64,000 nt of DNA from the NCBI GenBank assembly GCA_002917075.1, contig NTMA01000021.1, forward strand, positions 1-64,000, written 5' to 3'. Shown here piece by piece: positions 11,211 through 20,378 of the stretch. The notes beneath the pieces are model-generated. The model was not told the DNA's origin and did not search any database. It saw only the letters and a program-made list of their open reading frames with translations. The translations under genes were made by a program, and so were the position numbers. Positions within the stretch are counted from its first letter, which is position 1, and every line of letters begins with the position of its first letter. The DNA comes from Hawksworthiomyces lignivorus. Its lineage: Eukaryota > Ascomycota > Sordariomycetes > Ophiostomatales > Ophiostomataceae.

Positions 11211-13311
11211 CAAGGACTCCAATGGTCTTCCATAGTAGGCTTAGCTGTAATCCATTTAGGCTCCTCTTTATTGAACAAGCATTTTATTATGCTAGAAGCC
11301 GGAGCGAACACGAGTGCTGAAGCATAAACCTGGAGTGGGTAATTTTCCAAAACCCACTTGAAGGATATTAGAAAGCGGTATGCGTCTCTGACGAATTGTG
11401 ATAATCGAGCAACATTTGGCTTGTCCTAAACCACATTAGAGCGCATCTGAAATGATGTCGTTGACTCCTAAACTCACTTGGAGTAAATGCCGAAGTTTGG
11501 ATATTGAAAGCACTCCCTCTGACATACTGTTGAGAAGGCTTAAAGACTCGAGCCAGTATAAGTATTTATGTCTCAGAAACGTGTCTATTTTGCCATCATC
11601 TTGGATGCTATCGTTATAGTCAACAACTGTACAAGACCGCACAAGGTGTTCGATCCAATAAACACAAGAATACCGCGTTACTGCCAAAGGGTCTGCGGCC
11701 GGTGTTTTGACTTCTTCGATGGGAAATCCAGGGTGGTATAAGTTGTACATATCCCGCCGTAGTGTTCTAGTCATAACTTCGAGCGATCTCAAAAAGATAA
11801 CGCGGTGTTTCTCCTCGATCCCATGAGGAAACATCTCAGAAGATGCCTTCTCGAGCAAAAATTCTTTCGCCGACTGATGCACGAAGTAGATAGTGCTTTC
11901 TCGAAGCACCAGAAACGAGCCACACTCTTTTATAATCTCGGACAGATATCGGTCGCCACCAGGAATTTCTTCTAAGGACGTGAGTTCTTTCAATGTAATA
12001 GGTCGGAATACAGTTGACGCGATTGCAAGAATCCGATTACAAAGTTTAACATCCTCTGAGTTACGTATTTGCTCCATCATTCGTTCATAAAGAAGGTCGA
12101 GTTTAGGTGGAATCTCCGTTAATTTCACCTCTATGTTCCATGGCTTAATTGTCTCAAGAACTTCACAGACCAAAGCGACCCAGAGGAATGTGCCGTCTGC
12201 GTTTGAGGACAAGTAGTTTTGGATACTGTCTTTTGTTGTGTCATCGTAACGTTTTAAACCGGCCACTTTGTACTGGATAAATGCGTTGACTGCTGTAGAG
12301 ACGGAGTCCTCATCCTCAAGACACAGACATATTTTCTGTGCGGCAGCTTCTAGATGTCTTTCGATATCTAGCAAGTTACGGCTGGAGACGATCCATTTGA
12401 TGTGGGGAAATGCAGATGATTTTCGGATAATCAAATCGAGAAGTTGAGGTAGATCTTCCGCCACGCATTCGTCGAGCGCGTCGATGATCAAATAAGCACC
12501 CTTTAAGGCTGTGTCCCCCAGTATGTTGATAAATACCGTCTCTAAGGCGTACCAGGCGTTTCTTCCTTTAAAGAGCTGCTCGCCTGTGTCATCATATCTC
12601 TCCCATATGTGTGAGATGAGTGACGGCTGTTGTTTTATTAGTAAGTAGATGAGGCCGCGCAGCACGGCCGTGGCATTGTTGATGTACGAGTCGGTGGCCT
12701 GGCAGAAAAAGTAGGATAAAAGGGTGGGTCTGACGGCTGACCTCTCCTCAATTTCCTTCTTCTTCAGCTCCTCAATTTCATCCAGCTCGTTGATAATACC
12801 GCACAGCAGCATAGTCTTGCCCTTACCGGGGTCACCCTTGATCCAAAGCAGGCGGATATTCTCGTCGTTGCGCCATCGCTGGAAATCAGCGTTGTCCAGG
12901 ATCCAGTGGTACGAATCTTTTAACAGACCACCTTTGATCTGCTCGATACGGTTCTTATCAAGGCGGGGGTCTGTCACTTGGAGGTCTCTTAAACACCTGG
13001 CGTCTTTTTCATCGAAAGACGAATTAGTATATCATAATTGAAAAAAATTGCAATATCAAAAATTATTTAGAGTCGATTTTGAAGATAAATGTTGGGTCTT
13101 ATAATGAAACCTTATTATTTACCTTTCTCTTCTGGGCTACCGCCCCCAGCATAGTTGTTTACAGTTTGGTTGATAGGGCTATACAAGATGACAAGGTCGT
13201 TAATAACGATACGATACTGTAGCGCACTGCAAATAGAATATGCACTAACCCGTTATTGATGCCTTGTTGTGCGGTTGTTGAGTATACATTATCGTAATTT
13301 GTTGTTCCCAT
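9818..13311 (-). CDS. NACHT-WD40 NOD-like receptor with N-terminal amyloid-type motif, truncated by a nonsense codon
   Basis: Four exons: 13311-13250, 13178-13123, 13003-11478 and 11425-9818. They join in frame to 1,083 residues. The start ATG at 13311 gives an N, Q and G-rich 35-residue leader with AQQGINNGPI at residues 14-23, then SPEEKDARCLRDL leading into the NACHT. Walker A is GDPGKGKT (96-103) and Walker B LIIDALDE (211-218). From about residue 624 there are eleven 42-residue WD40 repeats. The intron at 11426-11477 (GTGAGT donor, CTAAT branch, TTTAG acceptor) restores the linker LSQFVRDAYRF that joins NACHT to WD in HET-E relatives. The intron at 13179-13249 uses a weaker GTTAGT donor. 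NLRs of this class sense a ligand through the repeats and trigger cell death through the N-terminal module. Here that module is a prion-type motif that should recruit the divergent HeLo gene product. The frame ends at a TAG that replaces the CAG of the CRQT signature in repeat 11. Confidence 0.82.
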
Positions 13312-14115
13312 CTTGACTTTATCTAGTCACACCGTTTTAAGTAACTGGATCGATATCCTGTTGACACTCGCGCAGCTGTCGTCTCTAATTGCGTTAACGA
13401 CGTTATGAATGTCGTATTTAAGAAAGCGCCCAGTTAATCTATGATCTCTCGCAGAAGAAGTGTTGCGTCTATGGCTTGACTCTTGTATTGTGTAGTGTTT
13501 GAAATTTGACCAAGCAAAGAGAGAAGAGTTTTGGAACCAAAAAACTGCGGCAGAGATTGGGCAAGAAACATAGAGAGTGGCTCGCCAAAAAAAAAAAACT
13601 ACGACGATTTCTAGTGTGAATTTTGTAGCCCAAATCAGCCACGCGTGCAGCTCTACCAATTAGAGTATATTTTGCTCATTTCATCTTCAGTAGGTGTCTA
13701 GGTTTGATTCAAGTGGCTGTGTTATTACTTTAATCATATATTACTGGCGAAGATGTACTGTCCAGGCGGTACCTTTGTATCTTGACCCGACACCATGTCG
13801 CACGGCGCGAAGTGTTTCCAACGTCGATCTGAGCGCTTGTCGTCAACTGGACATACGAATGACTGATGGCAATACGGAGTATAGCGGTATTTTTTCATTT
13901 GACTATGATTGACGGGATTTTATGTATCGCAATGCAAGAGCTATTGGAGCAAGGCTGTAACCTGCAGGATGCTTGATTAAACCCCGCCTACGAACCTTAA
14001 ATTGGGCATTACTTGGACACCTGGAAATCCAATCCCAGCCGTATTCTCATACCATTCTTAGGGTCATCTCTTTTTTTCCTCACGGTAAAACCCTTGTCAA
14101 CTTGAACACCTGACC
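13312..14115. promoter_or_regulatory. Divergent intergenic region between NLR and HeLo genes
   Basis: About 800 bp separate the start codons of the two divergently transcribed genes, so it must contain both promoters. This head-to-head arrangement is typical of fungal NLR/effector pairs and would allow co-regulation. The minus-strand open frame at 13327-13659 has no domain and I do not call it a gene. Confidence 0.6.
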
Positions 14116-14969
14116 ATGACCGACGGAGTCGGACTCGTCTTCCAGCTTGTTGGGCTCTTCAACACGGTTGTCGACGACTTTGCGTACATTCAGTTCGCAC
14201 GCAGCTTTGGCGCCGACTTCCAGGTGAACACGCTGCAGCTGAACAACGCGCAGTTGCGGCTCTCGCGCTGGGGGAAGTCTATCGGGCTCAGCGACATTGA
14301 CGACGAGACGCTGTCGCTACGTGGCACATTTATCTCTGAGGAGGACATCGGGCCCGCTCAGGAGCTGTTAAGCGGCATCCTGGCCGAGCTGCAGCGCGCC
14401 AAGGACAAGTCGGCCGAGTACGTCAGGAACAAGAAGCTCGACGACAAATCTCTCAGAATTTACAACGAAGAAAAAGACCTAGAATACTCGGACCTGTCTC
14501 TCCTCCAGGTCGGGCGACGGCTGGTGCAGAGGAGGAAGAATAGCATGCCCAGGTCGAAAAGGGCCAAGTGGGCACTGTACGACCGAGGACATTTTCAGGA
14601 GATGCTCGATAACGTGACGCGGCTGACGGGTGAGCTGGTTGAGCTCTTCCCGGCCGCCAAGGACAAGCAGAAGCAGCTGCGCGACGAGGAGGTAGCTGCA
14701 TTTACTGGCTCTCTGCGACAGCTGCAGGCTGCGATCGCCAAGCAGGATAACATGTTGGCCGAGGTGCTCAGTCAGTTGTTAATCGATGCGGTAAATTATT
14801 ATCCCCCACCCCCTTTTTTTAACAATTGTTAGATTGATTTGATTAGAGATATAAGAAAAATAACATTTATTTCATATAGAAGAGGCCGGCTGAAGAATAT
14901 AATTTCAATACACACAACTCGAAAATTGGGCAACAGGGGAGGAACGACGGAACCATCACAATGAATTAA
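14116..14969 (+). CDS. HeLo-domain cell-death effector with C-terminal amyloid-type motif (HET-S-like)
   Basis: Residues 1-225 (exon 1, 14116-14790) match the HeLo domain of Podospora HET-S. Landmarks are the hydrophobic N-terminal segment GVGLVFQLVGLFNTVVDDFAYIQF, LRLSRWGKSIGL, and the RAKWALYDRGHFQEMLDNV block. Without splicing the frame would run into a low-complexity end (YYPPPPFFNNC). Removing an intron at 14791-14879 (GTAAAT donor, CATATAG acceptor) adds 29 residues in phase 0 and stops at TAA 14967-14969, giving 254 residues. The tail carries GQQGRNDGTI at residues 242-251, close to the NLR motif AQQGINNGPI. In HET-S the HeLo domain becomes a membrane-disrupting toxin when the C-terminal prion region is templated by the NLR; I infer the same here. 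Other acceptors exist in this AT-rich stretch, so the tail needs RNA support. Confidence 0.78.
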
Positions 14970-15692
14970 TGTTAGTTAACAAGACAAAAGCGTTGCACTT
15001 TAGGCCTCCACAAGGCTGGAGTGGAGACTATGGGCCTAGCCAAAGCGGTGAAAAGGACGGTAGAACAAGGAAGAGGCACGAAAAGGCACCTTCTCACGCT
15101 CATGTAGAATGATATGTATATTTATATACTTCCAGGTCTTGGTGAGGAGTTTTATTAAAAGAGACATTTTATCAGAAAGAAGAAAAAAGGTGAACAAGCA
15201 ACTTTAAACTTCGTGTAATCAATCTAGTTCTTCTTGTCATGCTGGAGAAATGGCCACAGATCTCAAAAGGCCGGGTTAATCATTCAACCGTATGGTGTCC
15301 AGCGTTCCGCTGGAATAAAAGCCTAGGCTTACGGCTCCAAAAACCTGTAGAACACACATCATTCAACCAGTCGAAAACACTTCTCTAACCGCCTCCACGA
15401 AATCCTATTGGGTTTCATTTGGCTAGCTCTTGTCGGGCATCCTCCAGCATCGACCAGCTCTGCTGTGATATTATTGGCCTGAATACGCTGGCGTTGCTTT
15501 GACGAAAAGCCGCAATGATTCCGACTAAGCCTCCTTTTTCTCCCCTCTCATTCTCCCCTCTATTTCCCTGGTAGCCAGAAGGCTGGACTTTAGATTTCAA
15601 CCCCACATCTGTCAGGATACGGTAGTTCCCCCCTCAATTTTATGCCTTGACAGATAAACCAGCTCGGCTTTACGCCAAACCTCACGTTAGAG
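14970..15692. other. Spacer between HeLo gene and lipase-NB-ARC-TPR gene
   Basis: Contains the HeLo 3' UTR and the promoter of the next NLR. I see no gene; the open frame at 15415-15606 (minus) has no recognisable domain. Confidence 0.5.
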
Positions 15693-18600
15693 ATGCCAGT
15701 GAACCGAATCGGCTTTACGGAGCTCTCTGGCAGTCACGGCGATACGGGCGCTAGGGACGGGCAGTACCGAGTCAAGTATGTAATTAAGCTCTGATGCGGG
15801 GGTAGCCGTGACTAACGCGAAGCAGCATCGTCTTTGTACACGGCTTGCGCGGACATCCTCAGCACACGTGGGAAGGCAACCGTGCCGGAACTAGCGAGGA
15901 GAGGGGCAGCGTGGACAGAGGCAATAGGAACACGGGAGCGGCGACGCCAAGCAAGCGAAACGTCTTTCGGGGAATCTTCAAGTCCAGACCATCGTCCCCA
16001 GCTTCTGCTCCGGCCTCAGCTTCAGCGCCAACGTCGAGCAACGAGACGAGCGAAGAGAGCCCAGACAAGGTATTCTGGCCTGCCGAGTATCTCACGCAAG
16101 ACATTCCCGAGGCAAGAGTGTGGACATATGGCTACAACGCGGACGTGATCGGCGGGCTGTTCCAGGCGCACAGCAAGAACAGTATATCGCAACATGGTCG
16201 AGACCTCGCTGTCCGCGTCGACCGAGAAATACAAAATCAGGCAAGCGCTACGCTTCGGCAAGCACGGCTGGAGAACTCTCGCTAATAACCGCAGGATCCA
16301 ATCTTATTCGTGGCGCACAGCCTCGGCGGCATTATCGTCAAAGACGTACGTCTCGGTAGTGCAACTTGCTCCATACCACGGCCACTACTGACGCTGAGTT
16401 GCAGGCAATATGTCGATCGAATGCGTGTCGTGCGCGAGCGAGGCTGATTGTCTTCCTCGGCACGCCACATCGGGGGAGTGCGACTGCGGGATGGGGCGAG
16501 ATCGCGTCCAATCTAGCACTTTTGACAATGCAAGACTCGAATAAGAAGATCCTCAGTTCGCTAGAGGTGAACAGTGAGATCTTGGATAGAATCCATGAAG
16601 ATTTCAAGAATAAAGCAGACGAATCTCGTATCAAGATACACTCCTTCCAAGAGTCGCGGGCAATGACGGGCATGAAAGGTTTACACAATAAGGCAAGCTG
16701 CTCGAATATCTCTATTGCATCTTCTAGTACTAACTGCGAATTGCGGTAGGTGGTAGACGATTTCTCTTCAAAGCTCGATCTGCCGCAGTCTCTCGAGACT
16801 GTCGAGAGCATCGACGCGAACCACAGGCAGATGGTCAGATGTAGCAGCAGGACCGATCCACAATACAAGGCTATCTACAGTATTCTTCAGCAGTTCATCC
16901 AACATTCCCTACGCGATGAAAATAGAGTCGGGCCACAAGAATCAGCGTCGACGGCATCTTTACCAGAGGCCGGTGGAGCAGGTTTAGAGGGCGGCTTCCA
17001 AGGAGCCGCGACGAGTTAGTGTAGGAGAGCTCTACTTGAAACGACTGGTAGCTGCTAACGCTGCTGTAGACGCTGCTGCATCGCCTTGCTACTATATTCC
17101 GTTTCGCGAGAACCAACGCTTTGTTGGCCGGAACAGTACGTTGGACACCCTTGAGCAGATGTTGTTTCTGAACAAGGAGGCACAAAGGGCCGCCGTCGTC
17201 GGCTTGGGTGGGATCGGAAAGACCCAAGTCGCCGTCCGCTTTGCGTACCGGGTCAAAGAACAACATCCCGAGTATTCCGTCTTCTGGGTGCCGGCACTTA
17301 GCATGGGAACTTTCGAACAAGCCTATAGCAAACTAGCCAAGGAGCTCCCTCTACGGCAATCCGGCAAGGATGACGACCCCAAAGAATCTGTACGGCGATT
17401 CCTGGACTCGGATGCGGCGGGGCCATGGCTTCTCATAGTGGACAACGCAGACGACAAAGATGTTCTCTTTGGATCAGCAGATGCGTCGGAAGGTATTTGG
17501 GAGTACCTTCCCGAAAATGGCCTGACGCTATTCACGACCCGGTCCTTAGACATCGCAACGTCGGTTGCCGGGAGCGAGGTGGTCGAACTGCACGAAATGG
17601 ATCCGCCAGAGGCGGCTGAATTTCTGGAAAAATCGCTGATCCAGAAAGACGTGCTTCGCGACGAATCGGTGGCGGCAGAGTTGTTGAAAGAGCTTACTTA
17701 TCTCCCGCTTGCGATAGCACAAGCTGCAGCCTACATCAATCGAACGAAGCTGCCCCTTGCTCAGTACCTCAACCTGCTGCGCGGCACCGAACCAAACATC
17801 ATCAGCCTGATGAGCCGAGAGTTCCGCGACGACACGCGGTACAGGGAGACACGGCATCCTGTAGCGACAACGTGGCTTGTGTCGTTTGACCAGATTTTCA
17901 AGTCTGACAGCGCCGCGGCCGATCTGCTAGAGTTCATATCGTGCATCGAGCCGAAAGGCATCCCGCAGTCAATGCTACCTTTATTCGAGATAGAGGAAGA
18001 AACAGAGCACGCAATTGGGACGCTGTGCGAATATGCCTTCCTAACCAGACGCAGGGATGGCAAAACGTTCGACATGCACAGCTTGGTACACCTGGCGACC
18101 CGTCTCTGGGTTCAGAGAAACGGCCGTACGGTGAGGGTGACTGAAAAGGTGACCCGATATCTCGGATCCGTTTTCCCAAACGACGACCACGCCAACCGCC
18201 AGCTGTGGAGAGAGTATCTTCCGCATGCCTTCCGGGTTCTACAGAGCAGCGAAGAGCTGGACCCTGGAAAGAAAGTCGACCTGTGCTACTTCGTCGGAAA
18301 GTGTTTAATGAGCGACGGCAGGACTAGGGAATCTGTCAAATACTTGACCATGGTTTGCGATTGGGAGGCTTGCCGTGTCCCCGAAGACCACCCCGATCGG
18401 CTTGAGTCGCAGTATACGCTCGCTGTAGCCTATTTTGCCGACGGCCAGATCAAGAAGGCCATCGCGCTGCTCGAACAAATCGTCGCTATTCGTAAGAAAA
18501 CTCTCGCTGAAGATGACAGCGATCGACTTACATCGGAAAATATGCTCGGCGCCGCCTACCATGCCGATGAACAAATTCAAGAGTCCATCCCGATACTCGA

Positions 18601-19645
18601 GTCCGTCCTCGCTATTCGGAAGAGAATTCTCGCCGAAGACGACCGCGATCTACTTACGTCGCAACATACGCTTGCTAGAGCCTACCGGTCCAACCGCCAG
18701 GTTGCAGAGGCCATCGCGCTGCTCGAATACATTGCCGTTATTGAGAAAGAGATTCTCGTGGAAGACCACCCTGATCGGCTTGCAACGCAGCTTGAGCTAG
18801 CTAGAGCTTACGAGAGCGACGGCCAGAGCAAGAAGGCTATCGCGCTGCTCGAAAATATCGTTGCTCTTGAAAAGAAAACGTTTGCCGAATATCACCCCGA
18901 TACGCTTGCGTCGCAGTTTTCGCTTGCTAGAGCCTATCGATCCAACGGCCAGATCACAGAAGCCATCGCGCTGCTCGAATACAATTCCTCTATTGAAAAT
19001 GAGACTCTCGTGGAAGACCACCCTGATCGGCTCGCAACGCAGCTTGAGCTAGCTAGAGCTTATCGATCCAATAATCAAATCGAGAAAACTGTCGCGCTGC
19101 TCGAACACGTCGTCGCCATTGAAAAGCAGACTCTCGCCGAAGAAAACCCTGCCCTACTGTTGTCGCAGCATGAGCTTGCTCGAGCTTATCGGTCCAGTGG
19201 TCAAGTCAAAGAGGCTATAGCACTTTTCGAGCACATCGTCGCCGTTGACGAGAAGACGCTCACAAATGACAGTCATAATCGGTCTACATCGCAGCACGAA
19301 CTTGCCAGGGCCTATCAAGCCAATGGCCAAGTCCGGGAGGCCGTCACGCTGCTCGAAGACGTCGTCGCCTCTCAAAAGCAGACGCTCGGCGAAGACCACC
19401 CCGAGCTACTTATCTCGCAGCATATGCTTGCTAGCGTCTATCGAGCCAATGGCCAAATCAAAGAAGCGATTGCTTTGCTCGAATGCATCGTCGCTATCGA
19501 TGAGAAAACTCTGCCTGAAGACGACCCTGAAAGAATTTTCTCGGAGCGAGCACTTGCCGAAGCCATCGCATCCCAAACCGACGGCGAGGAGGACGTATAT
19601 TTCACAGCCAATATAGTCAAAGACACGTGTGACGAGAGTTGTTAG
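15693..19645 (+). CDS. Lipase/esterase (SesB-like)-NB-ARC-TPR NOD-like receptor
   Basis: Six exons: 15693-15775, 15826-16240, 16295-16345, 16405-16692, 16750-17014 and 17070-19645. They give 1,225 residues. The N-terminal alpha/beta hydrolase has the oxyanion region FVHGLRGHPQHTW and the nucleophile elbow AHSLGG (Ser175), then FLGTPHRGS. The NB-ARC ATPase follows with P-loop GLGGIGKT (412-419), LLIVDNADD, and FTTRS. The C-terminal part (about 811-1190) holds nine 42-residue TPR units of the kinesin light chain type (consensus ARAYRSNGQIKEAIALLE). The introns at 16241-16294 and 16693-16749 start with GC (contexts CAG|GCAAGC and AAG|GCAAGC); no GT nearby restores the family sequence, whereas the GC sites do. 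This architecture is a known fungal NLR class in which the hydrolase is the fused effector. Ligand and lipid substrate are unknown. Confidence 0.88.
18400..19540 (+). repeat. Tandem 126-bp TPR-coding repeats (9 copies)
   Basis: Nine units, each coding 42 residues. Each starts with LxSQHxLARAYRSNGQ and ends with IVAIEKKTLAEDHPDR or a variant. The degree of divergence between copies is moderate, with some units sharing long identical blocks (LVEDHPDRLATQLELARAY occurs twice). Confidence 0.85.
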
Positions 19646-20378
19646 GGATTGCTCCCTCCAATGTGTCGATATTCCAACACATATTTAGTCCAGTGTTATT
19701 TTCGGTCGTCTCAAGTAGAAAACCAAATCGATTCCAAAGTAAATTCTGTAGCCTTTAGACCGCAACGAGAACGTTCCACATCAATACAATCGGTGAGATA
19801 TACGAATGAAGCCCAAATGGCGTCCGGTCCCTTCAAAAGCAAATGATTTATCTTAATAGTGGATATTTTTCACCACCGAGACTGAAGTCCTTTGTCGTGC
19901 CGGCACTGCGCGGCCTGAAAAATCCGGCTTGAGGCGGCTACTCCGCACATCGTTATTAAGAAAACACTCTGAATGGCCCCATCTCGGTATACGCGTCGGT
20001 GCGACTATTGTATTTACCCGATACCAACAGCAGCACACGGGAGCTGTGCCTCAATCTAACTGATGGCGGTTATTGCTGGCGATCATACTTGACTGAATAC
20101 CACGTCTTTAGTCACAACCTTCTTCCGACCTTCCCATATCTCTAGGCCTCTGAATATTCTGTAGTAAATGACGGGACTAAAGCTAGTGAGACATATTGAT
20201 TACCGTAAGACGAGGCACGGTTTATGTCCCGCGGTATGTATCCGAGGCGCTTTGCCATTCTCTTTTCGCGCTACTAAATCTTCTGCTTCTGCTCTTGCTA
20301 CGGCGAAAATCAACATCGTGAATATCGCTAATTCCATCTTCATACTATCTTGGACGCCATCGAGATCAGAAGGAAACT
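19646..20378. other. Spacer without recognised gene
   Basis: 3' region of the NLR and promoter of the membrane-protein gene. The short frames at 19649-19846 and 20168-20389 have no domain or conserved feature. Confidence 0.5.

Noticed and set aside
13179..13249. Shorter alternative introns (23 or 33 nt) after NLR exon 1
   Set aside because: Too short for fungal splicing; the 71-nt version has a TTAAC branch-like site and an in-frame product.
13327..13659. Minus-strand open frame of 110 codons upstream of the NLR
   Set aside because: No domain; it overlaps the expected promoter and leader, and the NLR N-terminus is explained better by the ATG at 13311.
13640..13700. tRNA-like fragment (minus strand has CTCTAATTGGTAGAG resembling a D-arm)
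   Set aside because: No pairing anticodon or acceptor stem and no proper B box follow at the right distance.
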